A DNA stretch of 64,000 nucleotides, from contig NC_063017.1 in assembly GCF_020509005.1 (NCBI RefSeq), positions 2,232,001-2,296,000 on the forward strand. Reading direction: 5' to 3'. Each line of letters begins with the position of its first letter. The first letter of the stretch is position 1. Below the pieces are notes generated by a model. The model had not been told where the DNA came from and searched no databases. It saw only the letters and a program-made list of their open reading frames with translations. The translations under genes were made by a program, and so were the position numbers. Shown here piece by piece: positions 1 through 10,717 of this stretch. Source of the stretch: Fulvia fulva. Its lineage: Eukaryota; Ascomycota; Dothideomycetes; Mycosphaerellales; Mycosphaerellaceae.

Positions 1-415
1 CTTATACCTTACCGTCGATAAGAGCTTTATCGAAGATTACGAGAGCGACGAAGATTACGCTTAACGAGGCCTCGATAAGATAGAGTAGTATATACGCCTA
101 CCGCGGTACCCTAAAGCTAAGCTTACTATTACTCATTCACCTATTGAGTATTAGGTTGATAAGCTACCGTAATAGTCTAATCTAGTACGAATAGCGCTCG
201 ATATCTACTACTACCCTATAATAAGTAATAAGCCGGAGCGATAGTTTAGTCAAGTAGGTAATATTCTTTGACCGAAGCGAAGGCATATAGTAGTAAGCAC
301 TATTAACAACCTAATGACCTTGAAAAGCTAGTATAAGTAAGGGGTGATAACGATTGAGAAAGAGCTATTTAATAGGGTAAGAACTCCGGTAATAACACCT
401 CCGATAGTAATACTA
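1..415 (+). pseudogene. hAT transposase C-terminal end (RIP-damaged), continued at 6007
   Basis: The translation matches the cleaner copy at 15555-15797 (-): the C-terminal hAT dimerisation region with an ER-x-FS-x-(A/V)G core, then a KRRHI block and an LKS block. Stops occur where the other copy has Gln (ERQFS is ER-stop-FS here) or Trp, as expected from RIP. The gene enters from outside the window. After position 415 the element is interrupted by a LINE, and its 3' non-coding end resumes at 6007. Read on + strand; family assignment is good, function is lost. Confidence 0.8.
402..415. repeat. Target-site duplication of LINE 1, left copy
   Basis: CGATAGTAATACTA here pairs with CGATAGCAACACTA at 6007-6020. 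The two differences are both C-to-T in a CpA context, so the left copy was RIPed after insertion and the right one was not. The pair fixes the ends of the inserted LINE at 416 and 6006. Confidence 0.85.
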
Positions 416-899
416 AATAAATATAAATAAATATATTTATAATGCCTATCTAGCTCCTAAAAGGTCTACGAGGCCGGGGGCTATTAAGGAAGAGGGAGGG
501 GAAAACCGTCGTACGGGGAAAAACCCTCTATAGGTATTAGTAAGTTCTCTCTATTACTTATCGGTCAATCTGTCGTACTAGAAGCGGTAAGTACTAGGTA
601 GTTAGCCGCCCCGGAGTACTAATCTGCCCGGTGCCTAGAAACGAGTATTATTAGCTAGCCGACTATTGAGTAGACGACAGGTCGACTATTAGTAGAGGCG
701 GGTCGCCTATTAAGTAGGATATAGGTCGGCCGTCGAGCGGAGAACGAGCTAGCCGTCGAGTAGACGACGAGTCGACCCTTCCGGGCTCCTATACTCTATT
801 AGTGCCCCTATCGCTATTCCTCCTATACTCGGGGTTGCTATAGGCTACGGTCTACCCGCCTACGTAGTCGTCGGTACCGCCGGAGTCCTACTACGTCTA

Positions 900-3800
900 T
901 AGGTAGGGCGCCTTCAAAGGCTTCCTAGAGCTCTTCCTCCTAGGCTATCTCCCCTATTCTTACTACTATCTTACCCGCTATCTAGAACTACTATAGTAGG
1001 CCGGTCTATATTACTATTCGTACCGCTACTCGTATCCTACGCGCTATACCTATTATATATTAGAAGTCTATAGCCCTAGTCTCGAGGCGTATTACCTATT
1101 GGGCTTCTATAAAGCGTATATAGAATAGTACGACGTGTTTCGGCGTCTAGACACTTCTATATTCGTATAGGCTACTATCTACTCCCGGTACCTTTTGGCG
1201 GTATAGATAGTCCTTAAACCTAATATATTCTAAGCGGAGTAGTATCGCGACTATTACCTATAGGCGGGTAAGGGCTCGGAAGAGTATTACCCTATCTCGG
1301 CTAATAGGTCCTATCTTTGCCGCTACCTCGTCTTTTCGTCGGTATACTCGTCGCCGTAGTAGTTACCCGTTTAGGTACCGTTCGCCTTTCTCCTAGCGCT
1401 CGTTCTAGATTCCCTATATATATCTACGGACCGCGTTTACTATAGCCTTCCGTTCTTTGCGTCCCTATCCCGCTCCTACTACTAGTATACTACTAGCTAG
1501 AGCCTATACTCGGAGCTTTACTATCGGGGTTTATTACGTATCTAGCTACCGCTAGGCCTATAATCCTATCTTCTTTTTAGGCGCTATAGATCGAAGGCGT
1601 GTCGTAATCGCCTAGTACGCCGCGCGGATGTCGCTCCCTACCTTACTATTCGCCGTCTAGAGCGTATAGCCTATAGCGAGCTATTAGAGGTAGAGGTCTA
1701 GTAGCGTAATCTACGTATCTACTTCTAGGACCTACGTCGGTATAGTACGGTATACCCTAGTCACCCTACGTAAATATTCGTTCTATACGTTTTAAATCTA
1801 CTTTATCTAGCCAGTCGCGTAGGATAGATACTAGACTAGTACCCTAAAGGTAATCGCCGGTCGGACGATAGAGCTATATAGCTAGCGTACCTTTACGAAG
1901 GCTACGCCCTATATAGAGGCCGCGAGGCGTATAACTAAGGCTTTATTCTAGTCTCCCCGCTACCGGAGCTACTTTAGGTAGGCGTACTACCGGAGTTACG
2001 TATCTACTTAGAATCCTAGGACCCGGATAGATAGCTATAGAGTAATCTAGCTTACGCCGGTCCCGGCCTCGATTGTAGCTTAGAGGTTATACTTCTTCGG
2101 GGTCCTTAGAAGGTAAATTATCTAGTACTTCTTAGGTACGAAGACTACCCCGTATCGCGCTACCTATTCGTTATATACCTCGAGCGCCGCTTCGAGTTAG
2201 CGGTAGTTAGTCTCGGTTAAGTCGCTATATATTAGGATATTCGTATTATCGATAAAGCCTATATAGGAGTTAGTACCGTCGGCGCTTCTCCTAAGTAGCG
2301 GGAGGAGCGTAGAGGCGAAGAAAAGGAAGAGGATTAGAGAGAGCGATAAGCCCTACGGGATCCCCGTTTCTATAGGCCGTATCTAAGGTTTACGCTACTC
2401 CTCTAGGACGAGCTATATAGACCGGTTACTAAGGAAGGACTTGACGAACGCGACGAGCTAGCTAGGTAGACCTTTCGCCCGGAGGTTATAGAGTAGTCGG
2501 GCGTAGGAAACTTTATCGAACGCCCCCGAGATATCGAGGGATAGTAGGGTAGCGACCTATTATCGGCGTATTATTTAGATTATATAAACCTATTCCGTAA
2601 CGAGTTCTAGGGCGGTCGTCGTAGACCGCCCTAGTCGGGCTCCTATCTACTCGGCTAGGAGGAGCTAGTACTCCTCGGCTAGCTTAGAGATACGATCGGC
2701 TACGATACGCTCTAGCGCCTTACCGATCGTACTAAGTAGGGCTATCGGGCGGTAGGCCTTCCTAACGTCGTATCTAGCCTTACCCTCCTTACGGAGGACG
2801 ACTATACTCGAGTACCGAAGGGGGTCGGTACGTATAACTACTAGAGGTATACCGTAAATAGCCCCGTAAGGTACGGGGCGAGCGTCTAGCGGTAGTACTT
2901 AAGGAATTAGTTAGGGATCTTATCTAGTCCTAGGGCCTTGTCTAGTAGCGCCGCTTTTAGTACTATTAGTACCTCCGCCTCCGTTACTTCTTAGCTAGTC
3001 TCGAGCTCCGTTAGGTATACGAAGCCTTCGATATTATCGAGTCGGGTAGTAACCGGAGGAGGGAAGAACGCCTCTACTAGCGCGTCGGCTCTACCTTACT
3101 AGGCTTCCTAGAGGACCCCTTACCTATTACGGATAGGTAGGAACTATAGTAGTAGTAGCGGCGTCCCCGGCTTCCTCGTACGCGCCTACTTAGCGAGCTT
3201 CTAGACCTTACTTCTATCTCCTATAACTTTACGGACGGCGTTACGCTACGTAATATTACCCTAGCGCCTAATAATCCTACCCTTCTCGTTATCTAGTCGG
3301 CGGTACCGGGCGTATATAGCGTCCTATTTTATCTCGTTCTACCGGCGCCGCGCCGCTACCGTTATACGGACTACGTCTACGTATTCCTACGACTAGGCTA
3401 GCGACGCGTACTTCGAGGGTCGGGTATAGGGGATCTTGTCCCGGATTACTCTTACTATATACTACTATAGGCTCCCTACCGCTATATCGATTTCCGCCTC
3501 TACGCGGAGGGGTACCGGCGGTACGAGGGCTATTATTCGTTCTTTTAGTACCTAATTAATCTCCTTCTAGTCCGCTCTCTTCTACTAAGGCCGTAGTTCT
3601 AGGGCTAGTAGCGCCTATAAGTATATTACGTCGAACGTCGTACGGATAGCTAGGTAGTCTAGATAGCCGGTATCGAGTTCTAGGTCCGTATCGTAGAAGA
3701 TAGTCCGCTAGGCTATCTACTATATCGCGAAGGTTAGGTCAAGCGTCTAGGTCGTGTTTTTCTACTAATACGTAGCCGTACCTACGGGAAGTACTAGGCT

Positions 3801-4350
3801 AAGGCCGGATGCCTCTACTAGACCGATAAGCGCGTCTACGGCGCTATAGGCCGAGAGTACGCTATCGCCTCCCTATCTTAGGTAGTAGAGGTTAAGGTCG
3901 CCGACTAGGATATATATATTAGCTTCCTCTTAGAGAGCTTCTTAGAGCTAGTAGAGGGTAGCCGACTGGCTATCGTCTTCTATCGAGCCCGGTACTAAGT
4001 ACGGGTTATAGGCGTTATAGATAGCTATTGTCTTACCGTCGGTAAGGCGTAGCCGTAGAGAGGCTAAATCGCTAGAGTAGGTATAGGTCGTCTACGTTAT
4101 TATCGCGATTTCTTTACTTACGTAGAAGTAGACCCGCGCTACCGGCTAGTCGCCTTAGGGTACTATAAGGTAGTATCTCGGGTCTACGAGTGTCGTCTTT
4201 CCGTTTATCTACTGCTCTTAGATAGTAACTACATAGTGCCGGCTAGGGTGTAGTAGGCTAAGGAGTGGCTTCTAGGCCTTGTCCTTGCTCTTATTAGCGT
4301 TATAGTATACGATAGTTAGCTAGGTAAGCGTACTATTTATAGTTAGACTG
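900..4350 (-). pseudogene. LINE 1 ORF2 remnant (endonuclease - reverse transcriptase - C-terminal region)
   Basis: On the minus strand, fragments of an APE-type endonuclease come first (about 3450-4350), then reverse transcriptase (about 2000-3300), then an RNase H/C-terminal region. The reading is saturated with TAG and TAA, and no open frame of useful length remains. The assignment rests on the order of conserved blocks relative to the other LINEs here. Domain edges are approximate. Not functional. Confidence 0.6.
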
Positions 4351-4399
4351 TTATGTTAGCTATAGTTCTCCTTTTTGCCTCCGTAGGTTTACTACTATA

Positions 4400-5907
4400 T
4401 TGTCGTCCTCGTCGCCCTCGCCCTCGCCTTCGTTGTCCTGTCGCGGGGCCGGCGTCGCTAGCGTAGCTACCGGTAAGGGCGCGCTACCTCCGTAGGGGCG
4501 GAACATCGTCGCATCGAGGCGCGTCTGTCCGAGGCCCTAAGCCCGGGGGTCGGTAAGCGCTAGTCGGCCTGCTCCGTATATTAAGCGTCCATCGCCATTT
4601 GGCCTCCTCTTCATGCTCCTATACATGACTGGCTAGAAGCCGTCGGCGTCGACTCTTAGACGGTGTAGTGCTGTCGCTATTCCTCCTCTTTCCTAGCGTA
4701 CACCTAGGCGCGCTCCTACCGCCTGTTCCGCTGCCTACCTCTTTACTCTACATCCGCCTATCCACGCCTTGTAGTCCCCGCCGCAGTTAGCGCACTTGCT
4801 TATCTCAGGTTAGGGGCATTCGCGGGTGTTGTGTGCCTTCGCGTAGTGGCCGTAGTAGGTCTCCTGCCTACAGTACTTTGAAGTGTACCCGAATCCCTAG
4901 CACCGGAAGCACTAGGTTACTATATAGGTATGGTCGTGCTTTTCAACGTAGTGGTACGAGTAGGCTAGGACTAGTCCCTTCTCTATAGCCTAGATCCTCT
5001 GGCTATTATACTCAAACGCGAGTACGAGCGACGAGTGTTTCCGCTCTATTCGTTCCGGCTTCTTTAGCCAGTACGCCCGGGCAATAACGAGACCTAGGAT
5101 AGTGGCCTAGTTGTCCTTTACGATAGCCTCTCCTATCGCTGCCGGGCTGGTGTCTGCTAGGAAGGTGTCAACTCGGACACCGTGCATAAGGGCCTAGTAT
5201 ACTAGCGCGACCGGCGCTGCGCTCTTCGCGTTCAGTGCCTCGACCGCCTAGGCTGCGCTCTGTAGTAGCGTCGGTCTCCCCGCTATAGTTACGAGCGTAT
5301 AGCGCACTTCTCTACTCTTTAGCTTCTGGGCTGCAATAATGTCTTGTTTACTAGCCTGTCGCGCCTGCTCTACGAGGCGTTAGTGCGATAGCACCGCTAC
5401 CCGCTCTCTTTCTTCAGGGTTGTCTATATGTATCGTGACCTTACGCTGAACTGGCCTAACGCGGTGCGTCAGTTGCTCTGCGGCTGCTGTAGCCGCTTGG
5501 GCATATGTCGCCGGCCTGGCTCTTCCTAGCGCCTGGATCTCCCGTAGGAGGTCCGCGTTCGTCACTTCCTTTACTAGCGCTAGCGCCTTCGTCGCCCGTA
5601 GTAGCTCCTGGATCGCTTTGGCTGAGCTCTCGAGGAGGCTACGGATCGCGCGTTCGTAGGGCAGATTGGCGCTCGCGAGGGTGGCTGTGATTTCGTGTAC
5701 AATCGCGGTATATTCTGCCGTGTCTGTACCGTGTTTCGTATGCTGGTTCTTCTGGTTAGTGGCTTGCGGTTGTTGTGGTCGTTGTGGTAAATGGTCTCCG
5801 TGTTTCGTTTCTCCCGGGCGCGTCGTCGCTCCGCGCGTTTCCCTTCGTTCGCCGCCTTTCGAGGGCGCTCTTTGCTTTTGCGACGCTGTCGCCCCTTCGT
5901 TTATCAT
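4400..5907 (-). pseudogene. LINE 1 ORF1, gag-like protein with CCHC knuckles, few nonsense codons
   Basis: ATG is at 5907. The first 175 codons (5907-5380) are fully open: a basic, Gln/Thr/Arg-rich start, then an Ala/Leu/Glu-rich helical stretch. The same frame continues below 5380, broken only by isolated TAA/TAG codons that CAA/CAG would explain. It reaches a zinc-knuckle region at about 4760-4920, readable as C-F-R-C-(stop)-G-F-G followed by C, H and C ligands, then C-A-N-C-G-G. This is the usual architecture of LINE ORF1, an RNA-binding protein of the retrotransposition particle. RIP is very light here compared with ORF2 of the same element. Confidence 0.7.
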
Positions 5908-6006
5908 CGTTCTCCCTAGTGTTCCTGTCTAGCGTTGCGTCTCCTAAATAGGTAGGCCCTTAATCCAATATGTTCGGACCTTGGATCATGATATAGTAAT
6001 TGCTGT

Positions 6007-6178
6007 CGATAGCAACACTAGTAACGACGACGATATAGGTCTTAGCACGTCACAAGTTGAGCAACCAAGGCAAGTCAGATGCTGTGTATTCACTTGCAAG
6101 GCAAGTCACGAGCTAGCAGGGTACAAACAATTAAGTCATTCACCTCAATTTTGACTCGTTTGTTTGTTGATCAGTCTG
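6007..6178 (+). mobile_element. hAT 3' terminus, left copy (inverted partner of 15415-15586)
   Basis: This 172 bp segment is the reverse complement of 15415-15586 with three mismatches. Its inner edge reads GATCAGTCTG, i.e. CAGACTGATC inward from the element end, a CAG-type hAT terminus. Beyond 6178 the two flanks diverge completely. It continues the hAT gene fragment at 1-415 after removal of LINE 1. Confidence 0.8.
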
Positions 6179-6597
6179 GAGTTCACCAACGAGGTGGGCG
6201 AAAATCAGAATTTCACCGCCGGCAACATCGGAAGGCATTTCGAACACGATCTACACTACATCCTTCTTCAGCATTGGCATCTCTTCGCTTGGTCACGCAT
6301 CGCGATCACAGCCATCGCACCATGAGCACTCGTGGTCGCTTTCTCCCGTTCTTGCGATGAACAATGTCTTTTTTCGGTGAATTACTCCGACAGGGACCAT
6401 TATGTATTTCTTACTCCGACAGGGACCTGCACGGTATCCATATTACTGCCACAGGGACCATTATTGCCACATCGTCGCATTCTCACCCAACCCATTTAAC
6501 CTGCTCTCCCATTCCAGCAGAGCACGTTAAATAAGTTAGGGCAAGGCCAGAAACGCATGGCCTTGTGAAGGCGAATGATCGTGAGCTACTGAGCCAT
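6179..6597. other. Island left edge, no gene seen; triple short repeat
   Basis: No convincing coding sequence. CA and TG dinucleotides are abundant, so RIP has not acted. Three near-copies of TTACTCCGACAGGGACC lie at 6382-6398, 6411-6427 and 6442-6459, the third reading ACTGCCACAGGGACC. Function unknown. Confidence 0.5.
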
Positions 6598-6880
6598 GAG
6601 CAGGTTAATCGTGGAGGTGAATGAACGAGAGGCACGAGCAGCGCGAGCAGGTTAATCGTGGAGGTGAATGCACGAGAGGCACGAGCAGGGCAATGAGACA
6701 ATGCGAGCAGGTTAATCGTGGAGATGAATGCACGAGAGGCACGAGCAGCGCGAGCAGGTTAATTCAGCAGAGGTGAATAAACGAGAGGCACGAGCAGGGC
6801 AATGAGACGATGCGAGCAGGTTAATAAGACAATGCGAGCAGGTTAATGACACAATGAGAGCAGGTCAATGAGACGATACG
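6598..6880. repeat. Minisatellite with GAGCAGGTTAAT units
   Basis: The core GAGCAGGTTAAT recurs about seven times, separated by variants of CGTGGAGGTGAATG, CACGAGAGGCAC and CAATGAGACAATGC. Spacing is irregular: longer composite units are followed by short ones. It lies upstream of the methyltransferase. Translations through it are not credible as protein. Confidence 0.85.
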
Positions 6881-7058
6881 CGGCCAAGAGAGTTCATTCG
6901 AGCAGAGCAGAGACAGACAGACACACCCTAAAGCTAATCACAATCCTTGCCTTGGTAGCGGCACCAGGCACACCGATTCACAGCGTCGACGCGAACGCCA
7001 CAACGAAGTACAAGAAAGTCACCCAGCTAGCCCGCAAATCGATTCCGAACAGCACGAT

Positions 7059-7984
7059 ATGGTCACCAACATAGACGCCGCTGCTTTCGCTCGTCTCTCA
7101 TTGCACGACCCTGAGCAGTTCAGCATCCAACACTCTCAGACCCTGCACCGGTTGGCGCTCCTGCAACACTGGGACATCCCATCAGGCTCGAATGTTTTGG
7201 AGCTAGGATGCGGCCAAGGAGACTGCACGACTGTCCTCGCCAATGCTGTAGGCGATCAGGGTACAGTTGTAGCGGTCGATCCTGCGGACCTTGACTATGG
7301 TACGTGCGCTACAGTATGTCCAATCAACCGGCTAACACTCCTGTAGGCGCTCCCTATACCCTCGGCCAAGCTCAGGCTCATATTTCGCAAGGTCCGCTGG
7401 GTAAGCGAATCACATGGGTTCAATTGACTCCACTGGACTACCTCTCGAACCTCAGCTCTTCTGGCATCAGCAACAAGACGTTCGATGCTACGATACTTGC
7501 CCACTGTCTGTGGTACTTCCCATCGCCGTCCCTCGTTCTCTCCACCTTGCGCGCCCTTAAGCAGCACAGTCATCGACTCTGTCTCGCTGAATGGTCATTG
7601 CAAGCAACGAAACCCAATGCTCAGCCTCATGTTCTAGCCGCCCTCACCCAAGCTGCACTAGAATGCCGCAAAGCTGAGAGTGAGTCGAATGTTCGCAGTG
7701 TGCTGAGTCCGAAGCGTCTTACGCAGTTGGCTCTGGCCGCTGGGTGGCAGCTGGAGGATGAGTCTGTTGTACAGGCCGGGGAGGGCATGTTGGACGGACA
7801 GTGGGAAGTCTCTGCTTGTCTTTCAACCGGATTTGAGCGGGAAGTGGACGATCATGTCGCTGATGAAAGGGGGAGGGGCGTCGTGCTTGCGTTACGGGAT
7901 GCGTGTGAAGCGAGCGTGAAGGCTGTGGAAGGAGGGACGGGTGGGGTCAGGAGTATGGATGTTTGGGTCGCTAGCTTTGTGTGA
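7059..7984 (+). CDS. Class I SAM-dependent methyltransferase (one intron)
   Basis: The predicted 292-residue protein has the Rossmann motif I as ELGCGQG at residues 48-54, a GTVVAVDP strand carrying the acidic residue that would bind the SAM ribose (motif II), and an ATILAHCLWYF block matching motif IV. Two exons, 7059-7299 and 7347-7984, join in frame (tyrosine, glycine, alanine, proline). The 47 bp intron starts GTACGT, has a GCTAAC branch site and ends TGTAG. The start is the first ATG in frame with the fold. Substrate is not predictable; it is most like small stand-alone fungal methyltransferases. It is intact and shows no RIP-type stop, unlike two of its neighbours. Confidence 0.85.
7300..7346 (+). 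other. Intron of the methyltransferase gene
   Basis: GTACGTG donor, GCTAAC branch point 10-15 bases from the end, TAG acceptor. Removal joins two otherwise separate open frames exactly. Confidence 0.85.
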
Positions 7985-8240
7985 TCGGGCGAGGTGAGTT
8001 CGTCAAACAGGAAGCATGAGTGAAGCTGGTGGTCAATTGAGCAGGTATGAACTGCAGCGGTATGATGTTACCCACAAGTGGAGCAGACTAGACCAGAGAC
8101 CACTGAGCAACAGGTGGACGTTACCTCTGGTGGGTACTGTGGTATGCTATCATCTTCCGTCCTACGTGTGACTGCACTGCCATCTTCCAAGACTCTGGCA
8201 TTCCTCGTTGACCGCTGTCGCTCGGTATCCTCCCGACAGT
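7985..8240. other. Intergenic, no feature seen
   Basis: Space between the methyltransferase stop and the 3' end of the putative small secreted protein gene on the other strand. Non-RIPed, mixed composition. A 64-codon plus-strand frame (8078-8272) has no recognisable feature. Confidence 0.4.
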
Positions 8241-8474
8241 CTAGCATCGTGCTGGAGGTGGCACTTTCTTAAAGCAAGTTCCCCACATCCAGTTGTTGCA
8301 CTTATCATCGCCAGGCGGTATAGGTGGCGCCTGTCTCTGCTCTAGCGATACCGTGAAAACATTAGTGGGAGCTTGCAACCAATCTTATAGAGACGCACAT
8401 TCCGCGACTGGTCCGGCGAACGCCAGTGAAGTGAAGACCGTAAGCACGATCCAGAAGGTTGCGATGAGCTTCAT
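8241..8474 (-). CDS. Possible small secreted cysteine-rich protein (one intron, splice sites uncertain)
   Basis: ATG at 8474-8472 opens a signal-peptide-like sequence: a Lys after Met, about 17 hydrophobic residues, and an AFA-GP cleavage context. After an inferred intron the frame gives a short tail with CNNWMWGTC and a final ARC before TAG at 8243-8241. The model with exons 8474-8395 and 8334-8241 is 57 residues with four Cys in the mature part. The intron has a CACTAATG branch-like site, but the donor used (GTCTCT) is poor. The better donor GTGCGT three bases upstream would create a stop. Family unknown; the shape resembles small secreted (effector-like) proteins. Transcript support is absent. 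Confidence 0.35.
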
Positions 8475-8849
8475 TTTGCTTGATGGTGTATAAATAGCAC
8501 GGAGGAAAGACGTGAAGTCCACGGAACATCCTGGCAAGTACGAGATCGAGCTTGAGACAACTATACGAAGGCCCAAGAGATCAGGTGGTCCACCTTAGCC
8601 GGTCGCGCACGCCTGCCTATTCGTTCGTTTGGCAATCGTCCGCATACTTGAGCCAAAGGCACGACAGAGTGTCAAGGTACGCGAGCGATTCCCCTTCTGC
8701 TAATATCTGTATAATATTGATGGGCCGTGTCTGTGTCGACGATATTCTCTCGGTGTGAGGATGTTGTTAGCTATCTCCCAGCACAGAATACCTGGACGCC
8801 GACCGAATATACTTTGGCAAGTGGGCTGAGTTGAGACAAACCTGCGCCC
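8475..8849. other. Intergenic, upstream of the small protein gene
   Basis: No gene recognised. TATAAATA on the plus strand near 8489 (TATTTATA on the minus strand) lies just upstream of the minus-strand ATG at 8474 and could serve as its TATA element. The rest is ordinary non-RIPed sequence. Confidence 0.35.
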
Positions 8850-9977
8850 TCAAACATCGTCGTTGTGACCCATCCGCTCGTGCACGCCAAGCCGAAATGT
8901 TTCCTCGTTTCTTCTGAGATCTGTCGACGCTGTCGTCCGGGACGCTTCCTCAGCCAGGTACCTTGGTGAGCCTGCGGTAGCACTGAGATTCGCATCGAAC
9001 CATACCAAGAGTCGAGCTGTATAGCCTTCCATGCCTAAGTTCAGAAGACCCATACGGAGCTGTACCATCCTCGCCACAGCTCGCATGTGAACCTTGTACG
9101 CCTCTTTGATCCCGAAAATCGCTTCGAGGAGAGCGAGCTTTACTATTGCCAACATATTAGAGTCTGCCAGGCGCTCCGACTCACTATCGATTGCCGCCTG
9201 TACGTAATCGTGGGCGAGGGATCGTAGTTGGAGGATTGGGATGCTCATGGTATCGTGCCCCTGCAGAAAGCGCAGATGGGCACCCGTAAAGAGGACTGTG
9301 GTGGCAAGGAATGCGCGATTGTTGGTGATGAAAGGATGCAGATACTTTGGCCCCCAACCTTGAAATTGCGGATAATGCTCACCAAAAGCACGACCGTGCT
9401 CGCGTTCCCGCCATAGATAGTGCGACCAGATGACCGGCACACTGGTGTTAAGCCGACGGGCATAAACACCAAGTGGATCAGCCGGATCCTGTATATAAAA
9501 AGGCGGCGACGCTGAGAAGGTCCTCTCAAGCAACGGAGTTGGCAGGGGTGAGGTAAAGGTACTACTTGTAGAGCTCGTCGATTTCAGCGGCATACTCTTC
9601 CCACGCTCTGACTGGCGACGTTTCTCGTGCTGCCTGTGTGCCACATGTGCTTGGATCCTGCGTCTTGTCGTTGGAGAAGGCCCCGATGTCGGGTCAACAG
9701 GCTCCCATGACCATGTTACGACCTTGGCAGATTCTGCGGATGTGACTATTAGATCACCAAAATCGTGAGTGGGTAGGTTCCGCAGAGGCTGATTCGCATG
9801 CTCTTGCTCCTCCTCCTTGGTCGTCGGCGATGCTCTGTCCACTTGACGCCTAGGCTGTCGAGCGTGCTGAACCTTCGTGACCCATGATCGCACAGCTCGG
9901 GTCGAAGATGGATCTTTCTTGGTGTGACAATGTTCAAAGCTGACGAAGAGACGTTCCGGCATTTGTTTGATTCGCAC
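8850..9977 (-). CDS. Fungal-specific transcription-factor-domain protein without visible zinc cluster
   Basis: A 375-codon open frame. The start carries the pattern seen in the Fungal_trans_2/DUF3468 group: an F-V-x-F stretch, then Ser/Thr and VRSWVTKVQHAR. A basic linker at about residues 103-130 (TTRRRIQAHVAHRQHEKRR) could be a nuclear localisation signal. The second half has the helical core with PFYIQDPADPLG, an FITNNRAFLATTVLF block and an LLVWFDANLSA block near the C-terminus. Proteins of this group are nuclear and usually somewhat longer, so the 3' end may be shortened or spliced. No Zn2Cys6 motif is present. It probably regulates neighbouring genes, but its targets are unknown. Confidence 0.65.
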   Translation of the reverse strand: MRIKQMPERLFVSFEHCHTKKDPSSTRAVRSWVTKVQHARQPRRQVDRASPTTKEEEQEHANQPLRNLPTHDFGDLIVTSAESAKVVTWSWEPVDPTSGPSPTTRRRIQAHVAHRQHEKRRQSERGKSMPLKSTSSTSSTFTSPLPTPLLERTFSASPPFYIQDPADPLGVYARRLNTSVPVIWSHYLWREREHGRAFGEHYPQFQGWGPKYLHPFITNNRAFLATTVLFTGAHLRFLQGHDTMSIPILQLRSLAHDYVQAAIDSESERLADSNMLAIVKLALLEAIFGIKEAYKVHMRAVARMVQLRMGLLNLGMEGYTARLLVWFDANLSATAGSPRYLAEEASRTTASTDLRRNEETFRLGVHERMGHNDDV

Positions 9978-10717
9978 ATAGACAAGTACCTAAAGTACCT
10001 ATGCCTATGGCATCGGTCTTATGAAGTCCATTCTGTCGTTCCATGTTCAGCAAATGCGGACTTGGGGAACGGCAGCTCGGGATCACCACGATCTGCGACT
10101 GTGGCGGCTTATCTGCAGCTGAGAATGGCGAATTTCCTCAATGAATCTTGGTTTAAGTCCGCGACTAACCAGTGAGGTAGCTGCTTGGTCCGTTGGATGG
10201 ATCCATAGAGTGTTGCATGAGACTGCAGGCGCTTGCCAATGCCCAACTACCGAACAACGTCGTGACAGCTAGGTCATCACGAAGATCTTAGACAGTACAA
10301 TAGACCCATAGTCAATGGTCGAATCCTTCACAACGAAGTCTGCGCTGACGCAGGCCTCCGGGTTTGGTTGCTAAGCAACATAGACCCGCAGACCCTCAGG
10401 CCCTTGCCATATTGCATCGAGGTTAGATGGAGGGAGCGAGCCTGGCCGATGGAGAAATAGCTAGAGGACATTAGCATCGGCAGGCGGAAGTTTGAGTGCG
10501 TGTCCTAGCTTTGATGGGCTGCACGGCACCAAGTTGTTGTTGTTGGAGGAAAGTCCCAGGACAGAGCATTGAATTGCCATGTTTCACGCCAAGACAAATC
10601 ACGGCTCAGTCCGGCATCTGCCGCATTGACCATGTTGCTCTCGCTCCTTCTTTCTTGCGCTCCGCTCCATCCAATGCATACATACCGTATGTATCGACAA
10701 CCCGACGAGCTCACGCA
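9978..10717. promoter_or_regulatory. Divergent intergenic region between the two regulator genes
   Basis: A 740 bp gap between the minus-strand transcription-factor-domain gene and the plus-strand bHLH gene, so it should hold both promoters. No coding sequence is recognised; short frames at 10496-10819 and 10505-10714 lack any protein signature apart from the bHLH N-terminus that starts at 10718. Non-RIPed. Confidence 0.4.

Larger units (their letters stand above)
416..6006 (-). mobile_element. LINE 1, full-length Tad1-like LINE inserted in the hAT element
   Basis: A minus-strand non-LTR retrotransposon. Its AT-rich 3' tail (ATAAATA-like) is at 416-450 and its 5' end is near 6006. Order on the minus strand: 5' leader, ORF1 (gag-like, zinc knuckles), ORF2 (endonuclease, reverse transcriptase, C-terminal domain), and a 3' UTR at about 450-900 with the A-run/GGTTTTT pattern seen in the other LINEs of this window. 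The 14 bp target duplication is intact. RIP is uneven: ORF2 is saturated, with 0 CpA and 3 TpG counted by hand in 1441-1740, while ORF1 and the 5' end above about 4600 are nearly clean. Confidence 0.85.

Noticed and set aside
5505..5932. Plus-strand ORFs at 5505-5690 and 5666-5932
   Set aside because: Shadows of LINE 1 ORF1 on the other strand.
6079..6360. 93-codon ORF across the left hAT end
   Set aside because: It starts in hAT terminal sequence and crosses the element edge; chance frame.
6868..7074. 68-codon ORF before the methyltransferase
   Set aside because: It begins in the minisatellite and overlaps the methyltransferase start in another frame; no features.
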